From positions 1 through 49,926 of the forward strand of contig JAFAMV010000084.1 in the NCBI GenBank assembly GCA_019233055.1: a DNA stretch of 49,926 nt. The letters run 5' to 3'. Positions within the stretch are counted from its first letter, which is position 1. Each line of letters starts with the position of its first letter. Below, piece after piece: positions 24,860-34,401 of this stretch. Made by a program: the position numbers and the translations under genes. Origin of the DNA: Curvibacter sp. Lineage in GTDB: Bacteria > Pseudomonadota > Gammaproteobacteria > Burkholderiales > Burkholderiaceae_C. The notes under the pieces are model-generated. The model ran no database searches, had not been told where the DNA came from, and was given only the letters and a program-made list of their open reading frames with translations.

Positions 24860-26950
24860 ATGACTATCCCAAAAAAGAGCTTTGTGCTGATGGACCCGGC
24901 CCTGGTGCGGCCGGCGATCCGGCAATCCTTCGCCAAGCTGGACCCGCGCGTGCAATGGCGCAATCCGGTGATGTTCGTCGTCTACGTCGGCAGCCTGCTG
25001 ACCAGCCTGCTGGCGGTCCAGGCCCTGATGGGCCAGGGCGAGGCCTCGGCCGGCTTCATCATCTCGATCGCGCTGTGGCTGTGGTTCACGGTGCTGTTCG
25101 CCAACTTTGCCGAAGCGCTGGCCGAAGGCCGGGCCCAGGCCCAGGCTGCGTCGCTGCGCGGCCTGAAGACGGCGGCCTGGGCGAAGAAATACGCCCACGC
25201 CGACGAGGCCCGGCATGGCGCCAGTTGGCTGCCCGAGAAGGGTGAGAACCTGCGCCGCGGCGACGTGGTGCTGGTCGAGGCCGGCGACATGATCCCGCTC
25301 GATGGCGAGGTCATCGAGGGCGTGGCCTCGGTCGACGAGTCGGCCATCACCGGCGAATCGGCCCCGGTGATCCGCGAGTCCGGCGGCGATTTCAGCGCCG
25401 TCACCGGCGGCACCCGGCTGCTGTCCGACTGGCTGGTGGTGCGCATCACCGTCAATCCCGGCGAAAGCTTCATCGACCGCATGATCAGCATGGTCGAGGG
25501 CGCCCGCCGCCAGAAGACCCCGAACGAGATCGCCCTGACCATCCTGCTGGTGGCGCTGACCCTGGTGTTCCTGGTGGTCACCGTGACCCTGCTGCCCTAC
25601 TCGGTGTTCAGCGTGCAGGCGGCCGGCACCGGCACCGTGGTGTCGATCACCGCGCTGGTGGCCTTGCTGGTGTGCCTGATCCCGACCACCATCGGCGGGC
25701 TGCTGTCGGCCATCGGCGTGGCCGGCATGAGCCGCATGATGCAGGCCAATGTGATCGCCACCTCGGGTCGTGCGGTCGAGGCCGCCGGCGACGTCGACGT
25801 GCTGATGCTCGACAAGACCGGCACCATCACGCACGGCAACCGCCAGGCCACCGAGTTCTACCCGGCGCCCGGTGTGGGACGTCAGACCCTGGCGCGCGTG
25901 GCCCGTCTGGCCTCGCTGGCCGATGAGACCCCCGAGGGCCGCAGCATCGTCACGCTGGCCGATCAGCAGGGCGTGCAGGAGGCCGCGATCGAGGGCGCGG
26001 TGCTGGTCGCCTTCACCGCCCAGACCCGCATGAGCGGTGTCGATCTGCCCGAACTGACCTCCGGCGGGGTGCGCATGGTGCGCAAGGGCGCGCTGGACGC
26101 GATCCGCCGCCATGTGCAGTCGCTCGGCGGCCAACTGCCGCCCGAGGTGGTGCGCAGCGCCGAGACCGTGGCCCGCCATGGCAGCACCCCCCTGGTGGTG
26201 GCCGACGGTGCGGTGGTGGTCGGCGTGGTCGAACTCAAGGACATCGTCAAGACCGGCATCCGCGAACGCTTCGCCGAGCTGCGCCGCATGGGCATCAAGA
26301 CCGTGATGGTGACCGGCGACAACCCGCTGACCGCCGCAGCCATCGCGGCCGAGGCCGGCGTGGACGACTTCATGGCCGAGGCCACGCCCGAGGACAAGCT
26401 CAAGCGCATCCGCAGCTACCAGGCCGAAGGCCGGCTGGTGGCGATGACGGGCGACGGCACCAACGACGCCCCGGCCCTGGCCCAGGCCGATGTGGCCGTG
26501 GCCATGAACACCGGCACCCAGGCCGCCAAGGAGGCCGGCAACATGGTCGATCTGGACTCCAACCCGACCAAGCTGCTCGAGGTGGTGGAGACCGGCAAGG
26601 CCCTGCTGATGACGCGGGGGTCGTTGACGACCTTCTCGATCGCCAACGACGTGGCCAAGTACTTCGCCATCGTGCCGGCGATCTTCGTGACCACCTACCC
26701 GCAGCTGCAGGCGCTCAACGTGATGCAGCTCGGCAGCCCGGCTTCGGCCATCCTGTCGGCGGTGATCTTCAATGCGCTGATCATCGTCTTCCTGATCCCG
26801 CTGGCGCTCAAGGGCGTGCAGTACCGGGCCATCGGCGCAGCCGCCCTGCTGCGTCGCAACCTGCTGATCTACGGCCTGGGCGGCCTGCTGGTGCCCTTTG
26901 CCGGCATCAAGCTGATCGACTGGCTGCTCAACATCAGCGGCCTGGTCTGA
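24860..26950 (+). CDS. kdpB: KdpB, P-type ATPase subunit
   Basis: A 696-aa P-type ATPase of normal length. The phosphorylated aspartate is D318 in DKTGTIT. The actuator-domain TGES is at 164-167, its serine being the position that is inhibited by phosphorylation in E. coli Kdp[40 protein letters not shown] is the hinge, and [19 protein letters not shown] contains the membrane-core region. It hydrolyses ATP to drive high-affinity K+ uptake through KdpA. The gene follows kdpA by 12 bp and precedes kdpC by 19 bp. Confidence 0.97.
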   Translation: MTIPKKSFVLMDPALVRPAIRQSFAKLDPRVQWRNPVMFVVYVGSLLTSLLAVQALMGQGEASAGFIISIALWLWFTVLFANFAEALAEGRAQAQAASLRGLKTAAWAKKYAHADEARHGASWLPEKGENLRRGDVVLVEAGDMIPLDGEVIEGVASVDESAITGESAPVIRESGGDFSAVTGGTRLLSDWLVVRITVNPGESFIDRMISMVEGARRQKTPNEIALTILLVALTLVFLVVTVTLLPYSVFSVQAAGTGTVVSITALVALLVCLIPTTIGGLLSAIGVAGMSRMMQANVIATSGRAVEAAGDVDVLMLDKTGTITHGNRQATEFYPAPGVGRQTLARVARLASLADETPEGRSIVTLADQQGVQEAAIEGAVLVAFTAQTRMSGVDLPELTSGGVRMVRKGALDAIRRHVQSLGGQLPPEVVRSAETVARHGSTPLVVADGAVVVGVVELKDIVKTGIRERFAELRRMGIKTVMVTGDNPLTAAAIAAEAGVDDFMAEATPEDKLKRIRSYQAEGRLVAMTGDGTNDAPALAQADVAVAMNTGTQAAKEAGNMVDLDSNPTKLLEVVETGKALLMTRGSLTTFSIANDVAKYFAIVPAIFVTTYPQLQALNVMQLGSPASAILSAVIFNALIIVFLIPLALKGVQYRAIGAAALLRRNLLIYGLGGLLVPFAGIKLIDWLLNISGLV

Positions 26951-26969
26951 AGACTCCGAGGTACCCGAC

Positions 26970-27542
26970 ATGAACCGTTTCATCCGCCCCCTGCTCAGCG
27001 TCTTCGTGCTGCTGTCGCTGATCACCGGGCTGGTCTACCCCTTCGCGGTGACCGGCCTGTCCAAGACCCTGTTCGCAGACCAGGCCGCCGGCAGCCTGCT
27101 GCTGCGCGACGGCAAGCCCGTCGGCTCCAGCCTCATCGGCCAGGTCTTCAGCGATCCCGGCCATTTCTGGGGCCGTCCCTCGGCCACCAGCCCGATGGGG
27201 GCCAATGGCACCGGCTCCAGCGGCTCCAACCAGGGCCCGCTGAACCCGGCCCTGGTCGACGCCGTGACCCAGCGCGTCAAGGCGCTGCGCGATGCCGACC
27301 CCGGCAACACCCAGCCGGTGCCGGTCGACCTGGTCACCGCGTCGGCCAGCGGGCTGGACCCCCACATCAGCGTGGCGGCCGCCAACTTCCAGGCCGCCCG
27401 CGTGGCCCGTGCCCGCAAGCTGCCGCTCGAACGCGTCAACGCCCTGGTGGTGGCCCAGACCGAGGGGCCCTGGCTGGGCGTGCTGGGCGAGGCCCGTGTC
27501 AACGTGCTGCAGCTCAACCTGGCGCTCGACGCCCTGCACTGA
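26970..27542 (+). CDS. kdpC: KdpC subunit
   Basis: A 190-aa protein with one N-terminal membrane helix ([23 protein letters not shown]) and a soluble domain with the family motifs [56 protein letters not shown] and RVNALVV. It is the fourth structural subunit of the K+ pump, thought to raise affinity for ATP or to stabilise the complex. Length is normal. Confidence 0.96.
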   Translation: MNRFIRPLLSVFVLLSLITGLVYPFAVTGLSKTLFADQAAGSLLLRDGKPVGSSLIGQVFSDPGHFWGRPSATSPMGANGTGSSGSNQGPLNPALVDAVTQRVKALRDADPGNTQPVPVDLVTASASGLDPHISVAAANFQAARVARARKLPLERVNALVVAQTEGPWLGVLGEARVNVLQLNLALDALH

Positions 27543-27578
27543 GCGGCGCTGCCTGCCCGACGCCCGCCGGAGCCTGCC

Positions 27579-27710
27579 ATGGGATTCGAGACCGAGGTGC
27601 TGCCCTTGCTGCTGGCCCTGCTCGCCCTGCTGCTGCCGCTGGCCATCGCCTGGTGGCTGGTGGGGCGCGAGGCGCCGGACCAGGAGCCGACCCGGCACAG
27701 GGTCCGCTGA
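27579..27710 (+). CDS. Small one-helix membrane protein between kdpC and kdpD
   Basis: A 43-codon ORF with a GGAG site seven bases before the ATG at 27579. It encodes a single hydrophobic helix (VLPLLLALLALLLPLAIAWWLVG, residues 7-29) with a short charged tail (REAPDQEPTRHRVR). It lies 36 bp after kdpC and about 100 bp before kdpD, on the same strand. Hydrophobicity and a clean Shine-Dalgarno favour a real gene; I know no named family. A link to the Kdp pump or its sensor is inferred from position only. Confidence 0.55.
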   Translation: MGFETEVLPLLLALLALLLPLAIAWWLVGREAPDQEPTRHRVR

Positions 27711-27807
27711 GATGCGCCTGTCTCCTGCTGTGCGCCGCGAGGCCGCAGACCTGCTGCCGAGCCTTACCATGGCCCCCACGCCGTGTGGGCGCCTACCTTG
27801 TTGAACC

Positions 27808-30537
27808 ATGACCGACCAGCGTCCCGATCCAGACCGTCTCCTGCAGCAGCTCCGTGAAGAGGCCCATGCGGCCGAGCGCGGCAAGCTGCGCATCTACTTC
27901 GGGGCCAATGCCGGTGTGGGCAAGACCTTTGCCATGCTGCAGGCCGCCCAGCGCGAGCGGGCGGCGGGGCAGGACGTGGTGGTCGGCCTGGTCGAGACCC
28001 ACGGCCGCGCCGACACCGAGGCGCTGGTGGCCGGTCTCGAGGTGCTGCCCCAGCAACTGCTGAGCTACCGCGGTCGCGAGCTGCGCGAGCTGGACATCGA
28101 CGCCATCCTGGAGCGGCGGCCGGCCATCGTGCTGGTCGACGAACTGGCCCATTCGAACGTCGAAGGGGCGCGCCATGCCAAGCGCTGGCAGGATGTGCAG
28201 GAGCTGCTCGACGCCGGCATCGACGTCTGGAGCGCACTCAATGTGCAGCACCTGGAGAGCCTCAATGGCGCGGTCGGGATGATCACCGGGGTGCGGGTGC
28301 ATGAGACCGTGCCCGACACCCTGTTCGACCAGGCCGACGAGATCGTGCTGGTCGATGTCACGCCCGACGAACTGATCCAGCGCCTGCAGGCCGGCAAGGT
28401 CTACCGGGCCCAGCAGGCCGAGCGCGCGGCCAGCCATTTCTTCCGCAAGGGCAACCTGATCGCACTGCGCGAGATGGCCCTGCGCCGCGCGGCCGAGCAT
28501 GTCGAGGGCGATGTGCGCAACTGGCGTGTCGAGCAGGACCGCTCCGGGCGCAGCGGCCTGCCGGCCTGGCCGACCTCGGGGGCCCTGCTGGCCTGTGTCG
28601 GAGCCTCCGAGGGGGCCGAGCAGACCGTGCGTGCGGCGGCCCGGCTGGCCGGGCAGATGAATGTCGACTGGCATGTGGCCTATGTCGAGACCCCTTCGCT
28701 GCGCCAGTTGCCCGAGGTGCGGCGGGACCGGGTCCTGGCCGTCATGAAGCTGGCCGCCGAGCTGGGTGCGGGCACCACGGTGCTGGCGGGGGCCGAGGTG
28801 GCGGCCGAACTGGTCGCCCATGCCAGCAGCCTGAACTGCGCCACCCTGGTGCTGGGGCGCCCGGGCCGTCAGCCCTGGTGGCGCCGCTTGCCCGGCAACC
28901 CGAGCCTGCCCAGCCAACTGAGCCGGCTGGCACCCGGGCTCGATGTCGTGCTGGTGGGCGAGCGTGCGCGCACACGCCGGCTCGGTCCCGCCCCGGTCGG
29001 CGGCGACGAGGATCCGGCCCGCAGCCTGCCCTGGCTGCAGGCCCTGGCCTCCAATCCGCATGGCTATGCCTGGGCGCTGGCGTCCAGCGTGGTCACCGTG
29101 CTGGTGGCCACACCGCTGCTGGCCTGGCTGGATCTGGCCAACATCGCCATGCTCTTCCTGCTGGCGGTGATGCTGGTGGCGATGCGCTACGGGCGCGGCG
29201 CAGCCGCCTTCTCGGCCATCATCAATGTGGCGGCCTTCGATTTCTTCTTCGTGCCGCCGCGCTTTTCCTTCGCGGTCAGCGACGCCCAGTACCTGGTGAC
29301 CTTCTTCGTCATGCTGGGCGTCGGCCTGACCATCGGCCAGATGACGGCGGGCCTGCGCTTTTCGGCGCGGGTGGCGGCCAGCCGCGAGCGCCGCATGCAG
29401 ACCCTGTTCGAACTGGCCCGCGACCTCTCGGGCGCGCTCGAGTCGCGCCAGGTGGCCGGCCTGGGCGAGGCGGCGGTGCAACGCACCTTCCAGGGCGAGG
29501 CCACGGTGATCCTGGCCGACCTGCACGACCAGCTCGTGATGCCCAACCCCTTGCCCTCGGGCCTGGACATCACGATCGCCGACTGGGTCCTGCGCAACGG
29601 CCAGCCGGCCGGCCTGGCCACCGCGACGCTGTCCTCGAGCCAGTGGCACTATGTGCCGCTGCGCGCGCCGATGCGGCTGCGCGGCGTGCTCGCCCTGAAG
29701 CCGGCGCAGGTGCGCTGGCTGTTGATCCCCGAGCAGCAACAGCAGCTCGAGACGCTGGCGCGCCAGATCTCCATCGCCCTGGAGCGGGTGCACTATGTCG
29801 AGGTGGCCCAGCAGGCGCTGGTCGACATGGAATCCGAGCGCCTGCGCAACACCCTGCTGGCAGGCATCTCGCACGACATCCGCACCCCCTTGACCGCCCT
29901 CATGGGCCTGGCCGATTCGCTGCGCGACTCGCGGCCCGCGCTGACCCCGGACCAGACCGAGATGGCCGAACAGCTGGCGCGGCAGGCACGCCAGCTGTTC
30001 GCCCTGGTCAGCAATCTGCTGGACATGGCCCGGCTGCAGTCCGGCGGGGTCCATCTGCGGCTGGAGTGGCAGTCGGTCGAGGAGATCGTCGGTGCGGCGA
30101 TCCGTGCCGCCGGCCCGGTGCTGCAGGGCTTGCATGTCGAGACCGACATCCCCCTGGACCTGCCCCTGGTCGAATTCGACGCGGTGCTGATGGAGCGGGT
30201 GCTGGTCAACCTGATCGAGAACGCCTGCCGGCATGCGGCACCGCCGCTGCGCATTTCTGCCGCCGTCGAACCCGACGGCCTGCTGCTCCAGGTGCGCGAC
30301 CACGGCCCCGGCCTGCCGCCCAGCGCCGGTGCCGCCGGGGTGAACCTGTTCGAGAAGTTCACCCGGGGGGACGCCGAATCCGCCGTGCCCGGCGTGGGCC
30401 TGGGCCTGGCGCTGTGCAAGACCATCGTGCTGGCGCACAAGGGCCGCATCGAGGCCGGCAATGCCCCGGGCGGCGGGGCAGAATTCAGGATCTGGCTGCC
30501 GCGGCGACCCGCCCCGCAGCCCGAGATGCTCGATTGA
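27808..30537 (+). CDS. kdpD: KdpD, turgor/K+-sensing histidine kinase
   Basis: A 909-aa sensor kinase of normal length. Residues 20-230 are the KdpD domain with a Walker A GANAGVGKT (32-40) and DELAHSNVEGARHAKRWQDV. A Usp-like domain follows to about residue 380. Four closely spaced membrane helices (about 415-510, beginning WALASSVVTVLVATPLLAWL) and a GAF-like segment come next. The kinase core has phospho-acceptor His689 in ISHDIRTPLTAL, an N-box NLIENACRHA, and the G-boxes DHGPGLPP and GVGLGLALCKTI. It controls KdpE phosphorylation in response to K+ limitation. The start is the only ATG giving the RLLQQL(R/K)EE N-terminus of the family. Confidence 0.96.
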   Translation: MTDQRPDPDRLLQQLREEAHAAERGKLRIYFGANAGVGKTFAMLQAAQRERAAGQDVVVGLVETHGRADTEALVAGLEVLPQQLLSYRGRELRELDIDAILERRPAIVLVDELAHSNVEGARHAKRWQDVQELLDAGIDVWSALNVQHLESLNGAVGMITGVRVHETVPDTLFDQADEIVLVDVTPDELIQRLQAGKVYRAQQAERAASHFFRKGNLIALREMALRRAAEHVEGDVRNWRVEQDRSGRSGLPAWPTSGALLACVGASEGAEQTVRAAARLAGQMNVDWHVAYVETPSLRQLPEVRRDRVLAVMKLAAELGAGTTVLAGAEVAAELVAHASSLNCATLVLGRPGRQPWWRRLPGNPSLPSQLSRLAPGLDVVLVGERARTRRLGPAPVGGDEDPARSLPWLQALASNPHGYAWALASSVVTVLVATPLLAWLDLANIAMLFLLAVMLVAMRYGRGAAAFSAIINVAAFDFFFVPPRFSFAVSDAQYLVTFFVMLGVGLTIGQMTAGLRFSARVAASRERRMQTLFELARDLSGALESRQVAGLGEAAVQRTFQGEATVILADLHDQLVMPNPLPSGLDITIADWVLRNGQPAGLATATLSSSQWHYVPLRAPMRLRGVLALKPAQVRWLLIPEQQQQLETLARQISIALERVHYVEVAQQALVDMESERLRNTLLAGISHDIRTPLTALMGLADSLRDSRPALTPDQTEMAEQLARQARQLFALVSNLLDMARLQSGGVHLRLEWQSVEEIVGAAIRAAGPVLQGLHVETDIPLDLPLVEFDAVLMERVLVNLIENACRHAAPPLRISAAVEPDGLLLQVRDHGPGLPPSAGAAGVNLFEKFTRGDAESAVPGVGLGLALCKTIVLAHKGRIEAGNAPGGGAEFRIWLPRRPAPQPEMLD

Positions 30538-30569
30538 ATGTCTGAAAGAAGAGAAGGCGAGGCCAGACC

Positions 30570-31268
30570 ATGTCCGCACCGGTTGCCATCGTGATTGAGG
30601 ATGAGCCCCAGATCCGCCGCTTCGTGCGCGGCGCCCTTGAGGGCGAAGGCTGGATCGTGCATGAGGCGCCGGGCGCCCGCCAGGGCCTGGTCGAGGCCGG
30701 CACGCGCAAACCCGACCTGGTGGTGCTGGACCTGGGTTTGCCCGACGGGGACGGCCTGGCCCTGCTGCGCGACCTGCGCAGCTGGTCGGCCGTGCCGGTG
30801 ATCATCCTGTCGGCCCGTGCCGATGAACAGGACAAGATCGGGGCGCTGGACGCCGGCGCCGACGACTACCTGACCAAGCCCTTCGGCGTCGGCGAACTGC
30901 TGGCCCGTGTCCGGGCCAATCTGCGCCGCCCGCGCAGCGCGGTGGCCGAGGGTGGGGAGCTCGAGCCGGTGTTCCGCTTCGGCGACATCGAGGTCGACCG
31001 GGCCGCCAGGCTGGTGCGCCGCGCCGGCCAGGAGGTCCACCTCACCCCGATCGAATACCGCCTGCTGTCGGTGCTGGTGGCGCATGCCGGGCGTGTGCTG
31101 ACCCACCGCCAACTGCTGCGCGAGGTCTGGGGCCCCAGCCACGCCGGCCAGAGCCACTACCTGCGGGTCTACATGGCGCATCTGCGCCAGAAGATCGAGA
31201 TCGACCCCTCCCAGCCCGTGCACCTGCTGACCGAGACGGGGGTGGGGTATCGGCTGATGGTGGCCTGA
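30570..31268 (+). CDS. kdpE: KdpE, OmpR-family response regulator
   Basis: A 232-aa response regulator. The receiver domain has the acidic pair E10/D11 (VIEDEPQIRRFVRGAL), phospho-acceptor D54 (VVLDLGLPDGDG) and the conserved lysine in LTKPFGVGELLARVR. The C-terminal winged helix (residues 135-230) has LTPIEYRLLSVLVAHAGRVLTHRQLLREVWG and HYLRVYMAHLRQKIE, the KdpE signature. It follows kdpD by 32 bp and should activate the kdp promoter region at 22531-22851. Confidence 0.96.
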   Translation: MSAPVAIVIEDEPQIRRFVRGALEGEGWIVHEAPGARQGLVEAGTRKPDLVVLDLGLPDGDGLALLRDLRSWSAVPVIILSARADEQDKIGALDAGADDYLTKPFGVGELLARVRANLRRPRSAVAEGGELEPVFRFGDIEVDRAARLVRRAGQEVHLTPIEYRLLSVLVAHAGRVLTHRQLLREVWGPSHAGQSHYLRVYMAHLRQKIEIDPSQPVHLLTETGVGYRLMVA

Positions 31269-31417
31269 GCGGGGTCGATCGCCGGGCACGGCCCGTTCTT
31301 GAGTTCCGTTTGTCCGCGCATTTCGGCCGCTTGCCGCTATGCTTGCAGGCATTCGCATCGCCTCCGGCACGCCAGTCGGTCAGGTGGTTCCCCAGTACAC
31401 GGGCTCAGGAGATGGCC

Positions 31418-32017
31418 ATGAAAATCGCGGCGGCTTGTCTGTTCGCCCTCGTCTTTGCCAGTGCCGCCATGGCCTCCGGCGTCCATGTCCAGCTCCAGGA
31501 CGACGCCGGCCATCCGGTCTCCGACGCGGTGGTGTTCCTGGAGTCGCCCGAGGCGGCGCGCCTGGTCAAGCCCCTGGTGGGGGCGCAGGTGGCCCAGGAG
31601 CACAAGCAGTTCGTGCCCCAGGTGAGTGTCGTCACGCGCGGCACCGAGGTCAGTTTCCCCAACCACGACAAGGTGCGGCATCAGGTCTATTCCTTTTCGC
31701 CGGCCAAGAAATTCGAACTCAAGCTGTATGCCGGCACCCCGGCCAACCCGGTGCTGTTCGACCAGACCGGGGTGGTGGTGCTGGGCTGCAACATCCATGA
31801 CAGCATGGTCGGCTGGGTCCTGGTGGTCGACACCCCGTATTTCGGCAGCAGCCGCGCCGGCGAGGTCCGGCTCGACAACGTGCCGCCCGGGACCTACCAC
31901 CTGCGCACCTGGCATGCCGGCCTGCCGGTCGGGGCGCCGGCGCTGGACCAGGCCCTGGTGGTGCCGGCCGAAGGCGTGGCGCAGGCTGCGGTGCGCCTGT
32001 CGGGGCTCACGCCATGA
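31418..32017 (+). CDS. Periplasmic blue-copper (plastocyanin-like) protein, methylamine-utilisation-like
   Basis: A 199-aa exported protein. Two in-frame ATGs exist (31412, 31418); the second is chosen because AGGAGA lies five bases before it and the signal peptide then begins MKIAAACLFALVFASAAMA (cleavage near residue 20). A cupredoxin fold follows with type 1 copper ligands H88, C124, H127 and M130 (LGCNIHDSM). The C-terminal part (VRLDNVPPGTYHLRTWHAGLP) resembles a carboxypeptidase-regulatory/CNA-type beta domain. Such proteins are often called methylamine utilisation proteins without evidence. Its stop overlaps the start of the GGDEF-EAL gene (ATGA), so the two probably act together. Confidence 0.85.
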   Translation: MKIAAACLFALVFASAAMASGVHVQLQDDAGHPVSDAVVFLESPEAARLVKPLVGAQVAQEHKQFVPQVSVVTRGTEVSFPNHDKVRHQVYSFSPAKKFELKLYAGTPANPVLFDQTGVVVLGCNIHDSMVGWVLVVDTPYFGSSRAGEVRLDNVPPGTYHLRTWHAGLPVGAPALDQALVVPAEGVAQAAVRLSGLTP

Positions 32018-34371
32018 GGCTGAGGGTCCGGCATGGCGCCACCAGCCTCATCACCCGCCTGGTGGGCACTTCGCTGCTGCTGTTGCTGCTGGTGCAACTG
32101 GCGGGTTTTTTCGTGGTGCGTTCGAGCATCGAGGCCAATGCCCGGCGCGAGGTGACGCGTGAACTCGATGTGGCCCAGAACGTCTGGGCCCGCACCCTGG
32201 CGCAGAACGCCGAGAAGCTGCGGGACGGCGCCACCCTGCTGGCGGCCGACTACGGCTTCCGCTCCGCCCTCAACTCGGGCGACCAGGACACCGTCGAGTC
32301 GGTGCTGGACAACCACGGCGCGCGCATCGGTGCCACCGTCACCGCCTTCCTCGGGACCGATTTCCGGGTGCGCACCGCCAGCATGGCCGAAGGCAGCGCC
32401 GCCCCGGCAGCCGACCAGTTGGCCGAGCTGACGGCCCAGCTGTCCAGGAAGCCGCAGGCTTCGGTGCTGGCCGTGATCCAGGGCGTGCCGCACCAGTTCG
32501 TGATGGTGCCGATGAAGGCGCCGCTGACCATCGGCTGGGTGCTGATGGGCTTTCCGCTGACCCAGGCGCTGGCCGAAGAGATGCGCCTGCTGCTGTCGGT
32601 GAACCTGGTGCTGCTCACCGGTCCGGTGGGGCAGCAGCAACTGGCCGTCTCGACGCTGGGCAAAGGGGTGCCGGCGGATCTGCTGGCGCAGTTGCAACAC
32701 GATGAATTCAGCCTCGACGGGGGCCTGGTGCTGGTGCGCCACGTGCCGATGGACAGCCTGGGCGGGCCGGTCGAGACGGTGCTGCTGCGCTCCGCGGAGG
32801 AGGTGGTGGCCCCCTACCGCCATCTGCAATGGCTGTTGGCCGGCATCACCCTGGGCGGCGTGCTGCTGTTCGCCCTGGGCAGCGGCCTGGCGGCGCGCCG
32901 CATCACCCTGCCGCTGCGCGATCTGGTGGCGGCCACGCTGCGGCTGGCGCAGGGGCGCTACGAGCAGCCGATGCAGCATCTGCAGCGGCGCGACGAGATC
33001 GGCAACCTGGCGCGCGCCTTCGACCACATGCGGGTGGACATCGCCCGGCAGCAGGCCGAGGTGCGGCGGCTGGCCTACTGGGACCGCCTGACCGGCCTGC
33101 CCAACCGCGAGCAGTTCCGCAGCACCCTGGAGGCGGCCATCCGGGCTGGGCGCGCCGATGGCCGGCCGGTGGCGGTCATCACCCTCGATCTGGACCGCTT
33201 CAAGCATGTGAACGATGTGCTGGGCTATGCCTTCGGCGATCGCCTGCTGCAGGCGGTGGCCGAGCGGCTGCAGCGCCTGGTCACGCAGGAGGGCGAGCAG
33301 GTGGCCCGGCGCGGTGGCAACGAGTTCGCCCTGCTGCTGCCCGGTCACGATGCGGCCCAGGCCCTGGCCTTCACCCAGCGCGTCGCGCGCACCTTCGAGG
33401 AGCCGCTGGCCTTCGATGACCAGACCGTCGACCTGAGCGCCGGCATGGGGGTGGCCTGCTGGCCCCAGCACGCCGACGAGGCCGATCTGCTGCTGAGCCG
33501 TGCCGAGATCGCCATGTATGCGGCCAAGCGCCGTCTCAGCGGCGCGCTGCTCTACGACCCGGCCTTCGACTCGGCCAGCACCCAGACGCTGTCGCTGCTC
33601 ACCGAGCTGCGCCGGGCGGTCGAGCGCGACGAATTGCGTCTGTACCTGCAGCCCAAGGTCCATCTGAGGACCGGCCGGGTGGTCGCCGCCGAGGCCCTGG
33701 TGCGCTGGCAGCACCCGCAGCGCGGTCTGCTGCCCCCGATCGAGTTCATCCCCTTTGCCGAACAGACGGGTTTTGTGCGGCAGTTGACCCTGTGGATCTT
33801 CGAGGCGGCGGTGCGCTGGCTTGCCGGCCCCCGCCCGGCGCCGGCGGACCTGCGGGTGTCGATCAACCTCTCGACCCGCGACCTGCTCGATCCGGACCTT
33901 AGCAACCGCCTGGGCCGCCTGCTGCAGGCCCAGGGCCTGGCGGCCGGGCAGTTCTGCCTGGAGATCACCGAAAGCGCGATCATGGACGACCCCCTGCGCG
34001 CCGAAGCCACACTCAACCGCCTGTCGGCGCAGGGGTTCAAGCTGTCCATCGACGATTTCGGCACCGGCTACTCCTCGCTGGCCTACCTCAAGCGCCTGCC
34101 GGTGGACGAGCTGAAAATCGACAAATCCTTCGTGCTCGGGATGGAGAACGACGAGGACGACGCCAAGATCGTGCGTTCGACCATCGACCTCGCGCACAAT
34201 CTGGGGCTCAGCGTGGTGGCCGAAGGGGTGGAGAACCAGGACCTGCTGGTGCGGCTGGCGCAGCTCGACTGCGACGAAGCCCAGGGCTACCACCTCAGCC
34301 GGCCGTTGCCGGCCCCGGCCTTTGCCGACTGGCTGGAGGCCCGTCGCCTGGCCACTGCGGCGGTGTCCTGA
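32014..34371 (+). CDS. Membrane GGDEF-EAL protein (probable c-di-GMP phosphodiesterase, degenerate cyclase domain)
   Basis: A 785-aa inner-membrane protein. Two membrane helices (about 13-36 and 272-294) bracket a periplasmic sensor domain, followed by HAMP (RRITLPLRDLVAATLRLAQGRY). The GGDEF domain has GGNEF at residues 434-438, so a catalytic acidic residue is lost and cyclase activity is unlikely. The EAL domain starts near residue 560 and keeps EALVRW, SINLS, EITES, DDFGTGYSSL, IDKSF and EGVE, the full metal and catalytic set. It should hydrolyse c-di-GMP. Translational coupling to the blue-copper gene suggests that protein is a redox or copper-responsive input to the periplasmic domain. 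Confidence 0.9.
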   Translation: MRLRVRHGATSLITRLVGTSLLLLLLVQLAGFFVVRSSIEANARREVTRELDVAQNVWARTLAQNAEKLRDGATLLAADYGFRSALNSGDQDTVESVLDNHGARIGATVTAFLGTDFRVRTASMAEGSAAPAADQLAELTAQLSRKPQASVLAVIQGVPHQFVMVPMKAPLTIGWVLMGFPLTQALAEEMRLLLSVNLVLLTGPVGQQQLAVSTLGKGVPADLLAQLQHDEFSLDGGLVLVRHVPMDSLGGPVETVLLRSAEEVVAPYRHLQWLLAGITLGGVLLFALGSGLAARRITLPLRDLVAATLRLAQGRYEQPMQHLQRRDEIGNLARAFDHMRVDIARQQAEVRRLAYWDRLTGLPNREQFRSTLEAAIRAGRADGRPVAVITLDLDRFKHVNDVLGYAFGDRLLQAVAERLQRLVTQEGEQVARRGGNEFALLLPGHDAAQALAFTQRVARTFEEPLAFDDQTVDLSAGMGVACWPQHADEADLLLSRAEIAMYAAKRRLSGALLYDPAFDSASTQTLSLLTELRRAVERDELRLYLQPKVHLRTGRVVAAEALVRWQHPQRGLLPPIEFIPFAEQTGFVRQLTLWIFEAAVRWLAGPRPAPADLRVSINLSTRDLLDPDLSNRLGRLLQAQGLAAGQFCLEITESAIMDDPLRAEATLNRLSAQGFKLSIDDFGTGYSSLAYLKRLPVDELKIDKSFVLGMENDEDDAKIVRSTIDLAHNLGLSVVAEGVENQDLLVRLAQLDCDEAQGYHLSRPLPAPAFADWLEARRLATAAVS

Positions 34372-34401
34372 GCCCGCCCGCGCCGATTTCCGAATGCTGT
34401 C

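Noticed and set aside
23018..27025. Very long open frame on the minus strand opposite kdpA-kdpB
   Set aside because: It is a mirror frame produced by high GC at third codon positions. The translation is His/Gly/Gln/Asp-rich low complexity, and the plus strand encodes unmistakable KdpA and KdpB.
27712..27804. 30-codon ORF between the 43-residue ORF and kdpD
   Set aside because: It lacks a Shine-Dalgarno, is not hydrophobic and has arginine/proline-rich composition typical of chance GC-rich frames.
31283..31295. CGGGC-ACG-GCCCG hairpin after kdpE
   Set aside because: A 5-bp stem with a mixed TTCTTGAGTT tail is too weak to call a terminator, although it is placed where one would be expected.
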